From Euclidia mi (taxonomy: Eukaryota > Arthropoda > Insecta > Lepidoptera > Erebidae): 64,000 nt of DNA. A program made the position numbers and the translations under genes. The stretch is from NCBI GenBank assembly GCA_944739405.2, contig OX123209.2, positions 10,671,217 to 10,735,216 on the forward strand, read 5' to 3'. Below are positions 38,225-50,200 of the stretch, one piece after another (position 1 is the first letter of the stretch; the number at the start of each line of letters is the position of its first letter). Under the pieces are notes generated by a model. The model searched no databases and was not told where the DNA came from. It was given only the letters and a program-made list of their open reading frames with translations.

Positions 38225-38435
38225 GAAGATGGGGCAGACACAAGTGATGTGGGTGTTCTGGGTTTGATTCTTGAGTCGGGCAAAAGTGTTACTGAGTTTT
38301 CCGAATTCTCAGTAGCAGCACAGAGTCTCGCAATGTGCCCGATAACGGCAATATGCTCGTCCCCTATTACGTGGAACCAAACATTCATAAGGTAAAATCT
38401 GCCTACCCGATCGGGGATATAGGCGTGAAGATGTA
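38225..38435 (+). mobile_element. SINE-A copy, diverged
   Basis: Box B-like GGTTTGATTCTTGAGTCGGG and the body AATTCTCAGTAGCAGCACAG; the head is degraded. Confidence 0.6.
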
Positions 38436-38707
38436 TATATTTAAAAATATATAGGTCTGTTTATACATTATCTGTCTGTCATACTACAAGCTCTGCTTAG
38501 TCTGGAATTTCGTGACCAGTTGTGAGTTGTCACAGAACATTGTCATGTCGCAATAACGACACGTTTCCGTGACATACAATATTGACATCTAGCCCTGTTG
38601 ACAAGTGGTATTAGATTAGCGATATCGAAGTTTAAAAATGTATGGAATGGAACTGACATAAGCTTTCGATATGTCACGTGGTCGACGAAAAACGAATAGC
38701 AAAGAGC

Positions 38708-39330
38708 TCAGATATTTACATAGAGGCGCATTTCCTGTGGGCGCTCTGAAGACAAACTTTCTATGACACAAATTGCCGCTTGGCGGCGTGGCAGTCGCGC
38801 TGTGATAGCTGTCTCTACGAGAGCAAGAGAGACGAACGTTCCTCCTGTGTATCTTAACTACGAGAGCAAGAGAGACGGAGAACGACGCCAGTTCCGCCAA
38901 TGGCGCCAACTACGAACTAAACTGGAGACAGTCCCCACTTGGAATCGGCACACGAAATCCTTAAGAACTGCACTTCTATGTAAATCTGTAGTCATTGCTA
39001 ATAGTTTAAGTTACTATGACAAGCAAGCGAAAGAGATAGTAGGACCAAAGAACTCCGATTTACATAGAACCGCAGACCTAAAGGACTTCGTGTGCCGATT
39101 CCTAGTGGGGTCTGCGCCCAGTTTAGTTCGTAGTTGGCGGCGCTGGCGTCGTTTCTCCGTTTCTCTTGCTCTCGTAGTTAAGTTACACTGGAACGTCCGT
39201 CTCTCGTGCTCTTACACTGGGGGAACGACTGCCACGACGTCAAGCGCCAATTTGGGTCGCGGAAAGTTTGTCTTCAGAGCGCCCATAGGAAATGAGCTTC
39301 TATGTATAAATCCAAGTTCTTTGATGTGGT
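38708..39330. mobile_element. Two MITE-M copies in head-to-head orientation
   Basis: MITE-M is about 250-300 bp with ends like TTTACATAGAGGCGCATTTC and an internal TTGCCGCTTGGCGGCGTGGC. Copies at 38708-39000 and 39056-39310 are inverted to one another, making a large fold-back. Further copies: 39353-39560, 42643-42930, 49508-49790 and 58464-58915. A 193-residue open frame over the pair is a by-product. Confidence 0.7.
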
Positions 39331-39352
39331 CAACGAAGAATTAATAGCAAAC

Positions 39353-39560
39353 AGCTCAAATATTTACATAGAGGCGCATTTCATAAGGGTGTTTTGAAAA
39401 CTTTCTGCGAGTCAAATTGCCGCTTGGCAGCGTGGCAGTTGCGCTGCGGCAGCCGTCTCTCTCTCCAGTGTATCTTAACTACGAGAGCGAGAGAGACGGA
39501 GAACGACGTCGGCACACGAAATCCTTAAGAACTGCGTTTCTATGTAAATCTGTATTCATT
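39353..39560 (+). mobile_element. MITE-M copy, internally deleted
   Basis: Starts ATATTTACATAGAGGCGCAT and ends GCGTTTCTATGTAAATCTGT. It is shorter than the other copies. Confidence 0.65.
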
Positions 39561-39606
39561 GCTAATAACTTATGTTACCATGGCAACCAAGCGATAGTAG
39601 AACTAA

Positions 39607-39881
39607 GGGCGGTTTCAGATTAGCGTTTTATACGCGCTTATAAGCTCGTTTTTGGAAGCGCATGTAGGCGCGTATAGGCGCGCCGTTTGACACATGCACA
39701 ACTCGTACGAGCGTTGACGAGCTTCTAAGCTCGTATAAGTGCGAGCCGTCGAGCGAACACGCCGAAATATGCCCGTTTACGCGAGTCCGGTTTTTTGAAG
39801 CGCGTAATGTAGCGCGCGTGTAAGCGCGTATGCTGAAACGACCGTATACGCGCAGAAAAATACGCTAATCTGAAACCGCTC
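39607..39881. mobile_element. PIF/Harbinger-like MITE, 275 bp
   Basis: The inverted ends are GGGCGGTTTCAGATTAGCGT and GAGCGGTTTCAGATTAGCGT (complement), flanked by TAA on both sides (39604-39606 and 39882-39884). The interior is GCGCG-rich. A three-base TWA duplication with GG-rich ends fits PIF/Harbinger. Confidence 0.75.
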
Positions 39882-40003
39882 TAAATGAGAAGCGATTACC
39901 ACTTGTCTAGGGCCTCTGTAAGTATTATAATATTATAACTATAATAGATATGAATTTGAGTGGTATAATTATTCTAGTGGAAATAAGAGCCAGTTGAAAA
40001 ATT

Positions 40004-40252
40004 AAAGTCTCACGCCTATAACCCCGAAGAGGTAGGAAGAGGTGTATACTACACCCACTTTTCGCCATATATACTTTAGTCCCACGTAATAAGGGGCGAG
40101 CCTATTGCCGTACCGGGCACATTTCCAGACTCCGTGCTGCTACTGAGAATTTCGTGACAGAAAAACCCAATAACACTGCCCGACCCAGGAATCGAACCCG
40201 GGACCTCCCGATCCCACGCGCACATTTATGCCCGAGACCACCGTGGCAGTCG
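40004..40252 (-). mobile_element. SINE-A copy
   Basis: Nearly complete on the - strand, head at 40180-40250. Confidence 0.75.
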
Positions 40253-40725
40253 TATAGGGTTTATGATGTCGAGTTTTCCGTCTCTACGCAAAGATGGTAT
40301 TTGCATCGTGTTATCCCTTAGTCGCCTCTTACGACACCCACGGGAAGATAGGGAGTGGTGACACTTGTATTCTATGCCGTCAACCACACGGCTACCTATT
40401 ATTTTGTTAAGTCTTTAAGTTATAAAAACTTTTCTTTGCTATCACAATGTATTGTGGCCTTATTATATGACAGCAACAGTACGTAATTTCGCTATGTGGT
40501 CTTACTGTGTACAACGCGTCGTGAACGTTTTCATAAGAGCCATAACACGAATTTCGCGATGTGGACGTTTTATAATGACCACAATACGTTATGATAAAAG
40601 TAAAACAGTTTTTTTCGCTTCGTGGGTTTTCGGTGTATAAAATATAAAATCGTAAAATATACTATACCTACCTATTACATATAAAAATAATGCATTATTT
40701 TTTTTTTTATAATATTCTACCACAT

Positions 40726-40953
40726 ACATACATCACCATCTAGTCCCAAGCTGAGCAGAGCTTGTGTTATGGGTACTAGATAATGGATAATCATACATAT
40801 ATACTTTTTTTTGTAAATACATACATATTATACATAGAAAGACCAAGACAAACATCCATGATCATGCACACAAATGTTAGACTTGAGCGGGAATCGAACC
40901 CACGACCTTCAGCGTAGCAGTCACTTACACACCCACTGCGCCAACCGGTAGTG
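40726..40953 (-). mobile_element. SINE-B copy
   Basis: Head GGTTGGCGCAGTGGGTGTGT and box B-like GTGGGTTCGATTCCCGCTC on the - strand. Confidence 0.75.
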
Positions 40954-42642
40954 CAACATTATATAATGCTCTTATTTACTCTAGAATAATTTTATACATA
41001 GGTGCTTAAAAAGGTATACACAAATTATTGTATATAATTTATTGTAAATTTTCATCTATTCGCATTTCATTTAAATTATTTTTTTTCTTGTCTAAATATG
41101 ATTATTTCTTAACCGCCTATTTTTCTGAGATATTTCAAAATGTATTATATTTTACTCTTTAATTATTTTGTATTATTTTCTGTGTATGTTTTTTATTGTA
41201 AACTTGGTGGTGTATATTATTGTAAATGCAGACTATAAATCATATTTTCTGTTTTTTTATTTCAACCTCAGAGGAAGTAAAGAGGTACCGAAGTAAAGGT
41301 GTAGGTACTTTACTCCTTACCTACTTTTGTTAATACTAGTTATTTCCTTTTACTCATTCATTTAGTTACGCAAATGGAGTATATTTTTCGGGATTTAATA
41401 TTTTTGCGCCGGTACCCTAAATGTTTTAGGATAAAATATAGGTATCAAGAAATTCACTCATATGTGGACCTACAATCTCTTCTCCAGTGAATGTCCCATT
41501 AAAATTGGTTAAGCGGTTCCAGAAGTTACAGCAGGCTCACTCAGACATAAAAATACTAAAACATTTTGCTTTGTCTTGTATTATGTACTTACATAATTAT
41601 AAGTATTTGATAAACAGTTATTTTGAAATCACAGACAGACATTTCAATATAATTTATTATTATTTCTTTCTTTATACTTCAATCAATTAATATACTGAGG
41701 ATTTTGTAAGATAATCCAAAGATTGTTTATTATTTCTGAACGATGTGCTATATACCTCAGGCCAGTTCTTGATCAAATGTATATGAATCTATAGTTATTT
41801 TAACTCGATATACATGCTCCATACTGTTATAATCGATAATAATCTGTATTTATAATATCCTTGCGTTACTGACTGACTGACTGACTGACAGACAAGGAAT
41901 AGCCAAAACTATGAACCGCAGTGGGTCGGACAGAAACGATTACATATATATTACAGAATTATAGGCTGGCGGCAATAGGCTCGCCCCCTATTACGTGGGA
42001 CCTAACAATTCATGGTGAAATGTGGGTGTAATATTTATACCTCTGGCTACCCCTTCGGGGATACAGGCGTGAGACTATAAATAAATGAAAAAATACTAAA
42101 TTATTAAGCTACAAATTTTAAGTTTATAGGAAAAAGTTTTTGATGGGAAATTTTGGTCTCCAGTTTGCTTTTCTTAAAAACTGCGCGACTTTTCACGGTC
42201 ATTTTTATTTACCAGATACCTACTTTATCGACTGAAACTAAAAAGCTACAGAAATCAAGTAGAAATTAGCAAATCATGATAACACTTATTCGGATATCGG
42301 AGAGTAGCGGATGGATAGAGTCCGCTAGGGGGCGCATTTAGGAAATGTATGAAAATTGTTCCCGTCGACTAGTCTATCGTCACCGTGTAAAACTCGTACT
42401 AGACCCTCTGATGTTTAGAGTATGTAGTCCCAGTATGGCGCGTGTATATCGAGAGTATTACGTAGTACTGTAAGATATTGTATAATTGTTGTCATTTGGG
42501 AATTCTACGCGACTCGCGAACGTTGTGTTGTATCAAATATATTTTCAGCATTCAATTTTGTGTTTTATTTAATAGCTTTGTTCCAGCGATATCCTGCGCT
42601 AAGTGCAAAAGTCTTGGCAAAAGTGTATAGAACCAATGAATA
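40954..42642. other. Intergenic, AT-rich, with small repeat fragments
   Basis: Contains a reverse Repeat F end at about 41850-41895 (TTGCGTTACTGACTGACTGA) and a 5'-truncated SINE-A tail at 41963-42083. No gene recognised. Confidence 0.45.
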
Positions 42643-42930
42643 CAGATTTATAATAGAAGCGCATTTCTTAAGGATTTATTCATGTGCCGATTCCAATTGG
42701 CGTATTGACGACACGTCAGTGTAGTTCGTAGTTGGCGGCGCTGGCAACGTTCTCCGTCTCTCTTGCTCTCGTAGTTAAGATACACACGAGAAACGTTCGT
42801 CTCTCTTGCACCCGTAGAGACAGTTGTCACAGTGCGACTACCACGCCGCCAAGCGACAATATGGGCCACATGGGTCACAGAAAGTGTCTACAGAGCGCCC
42901 ATAAGAAATGCGCCTCTATGTGAATATCTT
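42643..42930 (-). mobile_element. MITE-M copy
   Basis: Ends ATAGAAGCGCATTTCTTAAG and complement ACATAGAGGCGCATTTCTTA. The interior matches the 39056-39310 copy. Confidence 0.7.
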
Positions 42931-43954
42931 TGCTCTATGATAGAACTGACATAGGCTTTCTCTATATCACATGATCAGCGAAGAAGGTAAAGGAATTCCT
43001 TATGTTGCTATGGCAACCAAGCGTTAGCGGAAGTAAAAATTAGAAGTGAATGCCATTTGTCCAGGCCATGGAGTTACCATTCTATGATAGCTCCATGATC
43101 TAGGCCCTCTGGCTGGGGATCTAGGTAATCAAAGTTGCAAGGCATTTTTCGAAGGGAACAATTTTCCCTAGCAAAAAATATAATATAGATAATGTTCCAA
43201 TCGGAAAACGAGTCGCCTCTCGATTTAAACTTGGACTAGACCCTGGTGGTGAGCGAAAAGCTTGCATAGCTCGAAATCCCTTCATTTCCAGAGTTTTAAT
43301 ATCTTTATACTATTTTCTCCTTGTCTTTTTGTAGAAGGCAACTTCTGCAATAGGACTAACTTATGTGTCGCAGTTACCTTTGTAACATGAAATACTGAAA
43401 ATAGACTCGCCAGATTTGGAAGTAGAGTTTCTTTTGTAGAACGTACACATTTTCTTACTTACAAGAGATCGAACTCACAGTTCTAAGTTCAGTTTGTTCG
43501 GAATTATGGCGCGCACTGACGTCGCGGCATGGCAAAGGATTTTATTACTGATCAAGTCATTTTTATTCTTATTTCAATGAGTTTAGAATTCATATTACTT
43601 TATTTCGATACAATCGTACTGTGGCCCGCCGTGGCATACTGCGGCACGTCGCGGCATACTTCGGAACGCCGCGGTATGCCACGGCGTCCTGCAGTGTGCC
43701 ACGACTTAATCAGTAGGTAAATAAGTTCCTGAATTTTATTAGTAAATCTTGTTCTCCATAAATAACGTCATTATTCCAGTCGTGTTATTTTTCCTCTTCA
43801 TCAATTGCTATGGCAATGATAGCCAACTCACGTATTGTGAATAGAGACATAACCGTGGGCTACACTTAACGTTCGTATTCAAAATGATTGAAGTAGTGCC
43901 GCCTAGCTGTCAACCAGCGGTCGGCGAGCCGTAAGCACAACATCGCCGCGTGGT
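42931..43954. other. Intergenic DNA before the satellite
   Basis: No gene. A GC-rich imperfect palindrome lies at about 43620-43703 (GCCGTGGCATACTGCGG against CCGCGGTATGCCACGGC). Confidence 0.45.
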
Positions 43955-46241
43955 CTAGCTGTAGCCGAGTCGATGTGCCGAAGCTTCTGATCCGCTTACG
44001 TTACGTGGTTACGTCAGGTTGACGCCTGTTTGACGGCGAGTGCTAGCTGTAGCCGAGTCGACGTGCCGGAGCTTCTGATCCGCTTACGTTACGTGGTTAC
44101 GTCAGGTTGACGCCTGTTTGACGGCGAGTGCTAGCTGTAGCCGAGTCGACGTGCCGGAGCTTCTGATCCGCTTACGTTACGTGGTTACGTCAGGTTGACG
44201 CCTGTTTGACGGCGAGTGCTAGCTGTAGCCGAGTCGACGAGCCGGAGCTTCTGATGCGCTTACGTTACGTGGTTACGTCAGGTTGACGCCTGTTTGACGG
44301 CGAGTGCTAGCTGTAGCCGAGTCGACGAGCCGGAGCTTCTGATGCGCTTACGTTACGTGGTTACGTCAGATTGACGCCTGTTTGACGGCGAGTGCTAGCT
44401 GTAGCCGAGTCGACGTACCGGAGCTTCTGATCCGCTTACGTTACGTGGTTACGTCAGGTTGACGCCTGTTTGACGGCGAGTGCTAGCTGTAGCCGAGTCG
44501 ACGTGCCGGAGCTTCTGATCCGCTTACGTTACGTGGTTACGTCAGGTTGACGCCTGTTTGACGGCGAGTGCTAGCTGTAGCCGAGTCGACGTGCCGGAGC
44601 TTCTGATCCGCTTACGTTACGTGGTTACGTCAGGTTGACGCCTGTTTGACGGCGAGTGCTAGCTGTAGCCGAGTCGACGTGCCGGAGCTTCTGATCCGCT
44701 TACGTTACGTGGTTACGTCAGGTTGACGCCTGTTTGACGGCGAGTGCTAGCTGTAGCCGAGTCGACGTGCCAGAGCTTCTGATCCGCTTACGTTACGTGC
44801 TTACGTCAGGTTGACGCCTGTTTGACGGCGAGTGCTAGCTGTAGCCGAGTCGACGAGCCGGAGCTTCTGATGCGCTTACGTTACGTGGTTACGTCAGGTT
44901 GACGCCTGTTTGACGGCGAGTGCTAGCTGTAGCCGAGTCGACGTGCCGGAGCTTCTGATCCGCTTACGTTACGTGGTTACGTCAGGTTGACGCCTGTTTG
45001 ACGGCGAGTGCTAGCTGTAGCCGAGTCGACGTACCGGAGCTTCTGATGCGCTTACGTTACGTGGTTACGTCAGGTTGACGCCTGTTTGACGGCGAGTGCT
45101 AGCTGTAGCCGAGTCGACGTGCCGGAGCTTCTGATCCGCTTACGTTACGTGGTTACGTCAGGTTGACGCCTGTTTGACGGCGAGTGCTAGCTGTAGCCGA
45201 GTCGACGTGCCGGAGCTTCTGATCCGCTTACGTTACGTGGTTACGTCAGGTTGACGCCTGTTTGACGGCGAGTGCTAGCTGTAGCCGAGTCGACGTGCCG
45301 GAGCTTCTGATCCGCTTACGTTACGTGGTTACGTCAGGTTGACGCCTGTTTGACGGCGAGTGCTAGCTGTAGCCGAGTCGACGTGCCGGAGCTTCTGATC
45401 CGCTTACGTTACGTGGTTACGTCAGGTTGACGCCTGTTTGACGGCGAGTGCTAGCTGTAGCCGAGTCGACGTGCCGGAGCTTCTGATCCGCTTACGTTAC
45501 GTGGTTACGTCAGGTTGACGCCTGTTTGACGGCGAGTGCTAGCTGTAGCCGAGTCGACGTGCCGGAGCTTCTGATCCGCTTACGTTACGTGGTTACGTCA
45601 GGTTGACGCCTGTTTGACGGCGAGTGCTAGCTGTAGCCGAGTCGACGTGCCGGAGCTTCTGATCCGCTTACGTTGCGTGGTTACGTCAGGTTGACGCCTG
45701 TTTGACGGCGAGTGCTAGCTGTAGCCGAGTCGACGTGCCGGAGCTTCTGATCCGCTTACGTTACGTGGTTACGTCAGGTTGACGCCTGTTTGACGGCGAG
45801 TGCTAGCTGTAGCCGAGTCGACGTGCCGGAGCTTCTGATCCGCTTACGTTACGTGGTTACGTCAGGTTGACGCCTGTTTGACGGCGAGTGCTAGCTGTAG
45901 CCGAGTCGACGTGCCGGAGCTTCTGATCCGCTTACGTTACGTGCTTACGTCAGGTTGACGCCTGTTTGACGGCGAGTGCTAGCTGTAGCCGAGTCGACGT
46001 GCCGGAGCTTCTGATCCGCTTACGTTACGTGGTTACGTCAGGTTGACGCCTGTTTGACGGCGAGTGCTAGCTGTAGCCGAGTCGACGTGCCGGAGCTTCT
46101 GATCCGCTTACGTTACGTGGTTACGTCAGGTTGACGCCTGTTTGACGGCGAGTGCTAGCTGTAGCCGAGTCGACGTGCCGGAGCTTCTGATCCGCTTACG
46201 TTACGTGGTTACGTCAGGTTGACGCCTGTTGGACGGCGAGG
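43955..46241. repeat. 88-bp satellite, 26 copies
   Basis: CTAGCTGTAGCCGAGTCGA recurs every 88 bp from 43955 to 46155, the last unit ending in GGACGGCGAG. The unit is CpG-rich and carries CGCTTACGTTACGTGGTTAC and GTCAGGTTGACGCCTG. Length is not a multiple of three and no long open frame exists. Units differ by a few point changes (GTGCCG/GAGCCG/GTACCG, GATCCG/GATGCG, GTGGTT/GTGCTT). It lies between the two convergent genes. Confidence 0.95.
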
Positions 46242-47176
46242 CGAAAGGCAATACGGTGACGATCCCTTTCAGAATAAGTGTGCTACGACCCTATCTCGGC
46301 AAAATTAGTGGTGCTCGCCGTGGATTCGAACCCGACACCCTTTGCATGTGATCCTGTTGGTATCGGCACTAAGCTAGAGCGAGTATACTCAGCCCATGAT
46401 AAGTAGAAGAAGAAGCTACGTATAGAATTAATTTCCAAATATGGAAGTGCTTAACGATGAAACCTGCATGTCTGAGAGTTCTTCATAATGTTCTCTAAAG
46501 ACATGTGAAGTCTGCCAGTTGTCCAGCGTGAGGACTATGTTCGTACCCTCCTCATAGTGAGAAGAGGCCCGTGCCCAGCAGTGAGACAGTTTATATACAG
46601 GGCTGATGATGATGATGACGACCCTCTTCTTGGCAGTGTGTTGGTATCTCCACTAGGCTAGATTGACATGGGTGTCTGTTGAAATCTCCACTAGGCCAGA
46701 GCGACCAGGATGACCTTTTTTTTTTAGTCGATGCCTAACAAATTCCTGGCTAACTCTCGTAGCGCTGAGCTAGTGCCTATGTTGTTTTATATTTTTGTAC
46801 ATTGTTCCTAAAGTTGAGTTTTGGGTGTCACCCCTTTTTTGGATGGGTGGCACCCCAAAAAGGGTGGCACCCGGGGCGGACCGCCCCCGCTTCCTACGCC
46901 ACTGTATTGGCGATGCAAAGATTATCCGTGCGCCTCTAGCGGCGAAATTTAGAAGTTGTCTAAGACGACACTTTTGACTGCTTCTAATGCATTTTTTTTT
47001 CCGAGGTCACGGTGGTAAATGTATTGAGAGCTGTCAAAAGTAGTAGTGATTGTGAAAGAGTCGTACTTACACAACTTCTAAATTCGCCGCTAGAGTCACT
47101 AGTTACAATCTTAGCATCGAAAGTATAGTGAAGGATGAGGTAATAAATAAAAGATGTGTACGTAGTGATCAACGTG
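46242..47176. other. Intergenic repeats downstream of DCAF1
   Basis: SINE-C head fragment at 46297-46372 (-), SINE-D fragment at 46443-46613 (+), a second SINE-C scrap at about 46625-46710 and the lone hAT-like end near 46885-46904. At 46929-46975 and 47050-47093 short blocks (CTAGCGGCGAATTTAGAAGT type) are inverted copies. Confidence 0.5.
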
Positions 47177-47182
47177 TTTATT
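47177..47182 (-). terminator. DCAF1 poly(A) signal AATAAA
   Basis: AATAAA on the - strand, one base beyond the TAG stop (47184-47186), an unusually tight stop-to-signal distance. Confidence 0.75.
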
Positions 47183-47183
47183 G

Positions 47184-47264
47184 CTAGTCTAGCTCGAACT
47201 CTATGATGTCGCCGAGCTCCAGTTCGCCGTCTGGGTCGCTGTCGCTGCTGTGACGGGACGCCGC
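47184..47264 (-). CDS. DCAF1: DCAF1 last exon with stop
   Basis: The acceptor is TTTGCAG, with 26 codons (AASRHSSDSDPDGELELGDI IEFELD) and TAG. This Asp/Ser-rich end corresponds to the human acidic C-terminus that ends DDIILSLNE. Confidence 0.9.
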   Translation of the reverse strand, partial: AASRHSSDSDPDGELELGDIIEFELD

Positions 47265-50200
47265 CTGCAAACACACAGACACACACATTACACATTAATA
47301 ATTATATAATATTCTACCACATACACACAACACCATCTAGTCCTAAACTACGCAGAGTATGTGCTATACGTACTGGACAATGTATAAACATACTTAAATA
47401 CTTTTTTTTCTAAATACCAACATATTATACATAGAAACACCCAGACCAAGACAAACATACATGATCACGCACACAAATGTTTGACTTGAGCGGGAATCGA
47501 ACCCGCGACCTTTGGCGTAGCAGTCGCTCACTCTCCAGCTACACCAACCGGTCGTCACATACGGAGGGTAAAAATACCCTTAACGAAAACTGAAATCCCG
47601 TATTGTACCAATCAATACGAATTTTTTTTTACTTGAGTACCATACCTGGGAAATTATTAGTTCAGGAAATATTGAGGCTCAAAGTTACTATACAATTTTT
47701 GTAATTAGGTACGAAATCTAAGCATCTACCCCGTAAACCTGTTCTATAGATGTCCTATGCACCCATGAATAAGTAGGTATTTTGAAAATTGCACGCGCGC
47801 ACGTTTAATTGCGTCTTAAAAAAGCGCTCTTCTTAAAAAAAATCGTTACCCAGGTTTAATTTTTGCTTAGTATGACTTGGGAAGATTTCCAAAATGAGTA
47901 GACTTCGGCTTGGTGGTGGGTCTTGAGACACCATGTTTCCCGAAGGGGTAGGACACGCTACGGACTGCCACTTGCAAAGATCCTGACTTATCTCTCTTGC
48001 TTCATTCACACTCATCAAATTTCTCATGCATGCTCTACTGTTTAGGGTACTTCTAACCTGTCTCCAATCTTGTCAGAGAACGTCTAGGTCTTCCCCTTCG
48101 TCCTGTCCCATTCAAATTTGCCTTTTATATCTTCTTGGTCAGTCTTTCGTCATCCATCCTCTCAATGTGTCCAAACTATCTTAGCATACCTTTTTCGATG
48201 CTTATCACTACGTCTTCTTTTACCCCACATCACTCTCTTATCATATATTTTTAAATATTATGTTATTCAAACACACAGCACATATACTTCTCAGTGCTCT
48301 CATTTCTACAAGATTTGTTATTTATACGAAACTAAAAAATAAACAAATATAACTTCTACATTAATGACAAACACAAATTCCATCCCAGTCTGCCGTGACC
48401 ACGCCTTAGGGTCGGCACATATCTGACGGAAGATGCGTCGCGTATCATCCGTCGCGTAACGCCGAAACAGCCAAATATATGATAAATCATTCATCCTTTC
48501 ACACCTAACCGATGATGTGTTAGTGCATCGAGCTTACAGCGTCTGTTCCGTTTCCGTCAACGTATCGTCGGTCGCCGTCGCGCGCACCCCGCACCACGTG
48601 TATACAGACTGACGCGTTGGGCGACGTTTTAAAATTAAATGACATACAAAGCAACCGCACTGTAGTTGCTGAACGCAGAAACTGACTAGACAAGTAATGT
48701 AGCAGGTCTAATTTGACGGAATAGACGCAACCGATGCAGATAGATACGCTCGACGCATTTTCCGTCAGATGTGTACTGACTCATTCGACGGAATAGACGC
48801 GACCGAAGCTGCGAAGATATGTACGTTCGACGCATCTTCTTCCGTCAGAAATGTGCCGACCCTTAAACCGCTACACCATACTTGCTGTCACCTATTTCTA
48901 ACATGATTTGTACCTACAAAATGTTTATAAGTTACAAGCTTACATCACATCTAGTTAGGGGTTCGACTATTTGACAAATCTATCTATCAACACGCCTGTC
49001 TTCCATTGGGGTAGGCAGAGACTATTGAACGCCAAATGCTCCGGTTCAAACACACCTCTTTCGCTTCCCCGACGTTCATTAACCTCATCATGCATGCGCG
49101 TCGCTTATGGATACTTTTAATTTGGCCTTTTTTTCAGTACCTCACCTATTTGATCGGCGTACGTCCGTCTTAGGTGTCCCCTACCGATATCTCCATTCAT
49201 TCTTACACGATACACTTATTTAGTATTTCTTCTTTCATCCTGTTTACCTTTTATTTTGTCGTAAAGTGCTTACAGTAGTCAGTAAGACTGCATAGTCAGC
49301 GTAGTGGTTTAAGTGGCCGCCTCGCCGCTTGACACTGCATCGAGTATTGTGGCTTCGAATCCCACACGCAATGATATTACAAAAGTCGTAGATACGTTAC
49401 CTACGTAGTAATCATTTCGTAGAAACGGTACACTAACGCACACAACTATAGCTCCATATTTTATTTCATTTTCGGTTGACAAGGTGTCAGTTTTACTATG
49501 ACCAATGAATACAGATGATTTACATTAAAGAAGCTTATTTCTTAAGGATGTCATGTGCCGATTAAAGTTGGCGTATTGACGGTTGTCATTAGTGTAGTTC
49601 GTAGTTGTCGCCGTTGGCGGCGCTAGCGTCGTTCGCCATCTGTCTTGCATTGCTTTGGCGTAAGAAATAGACAGCTGTTGCACTGACACTCACGCGACTG
49701 TTACGCCGCCAAGCGGCAATTTGGGTCGCAGAAAGTTTGTCTTAAATGCGCCAATAAGAAAAACATCTCTATAAATAAATATCTATGCCCTATGCTATAA
49801 CGCTGGCTCGCGACGTCACACACACATATGTCAGACTTGCCAACTGGCTTTTGTTTAGCGTCCTGCTTTTGGTACGCCTATAACGTATCTACTTCTTTTT
49901 ACTTGTAACATCGTTGCCCACACGAGACAACACTTTGTGTGATCCATAAATTGTTGTTTCGAGTCTGGGTGTTCATTGTGTCCGTTGGTTGTATGTTTGT
50001 AAAGTCCCCTGTGACACAGGGTTTAGTCCTAATGCGGGAGTTGTCTTAAAAAACAAGTATAGTGTCCTCACCCGTCTCCGCCTGCGTCTCCGGCGCGCCC
50101 TGTCGTCGTTGTCGTCGGGCGAGGAGTCCCCGGAGTCCGCGTCCGCCAGTCCCATCACTGCGTTACGCAATAGAGACGAGGCCACTGTAGTAGTTCACAC

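Noticed and set aside
38763..39344. 193-codon frame as a new gene
   Set aside because: It lies across two inverted MITE-M copies, and pieces of it recur wherever the MITE does.
43955..46241. CRISPR-like array
   Set aside because: The units are direct tandem repeats with no unique spacers, and the DNA is eukaryotic.
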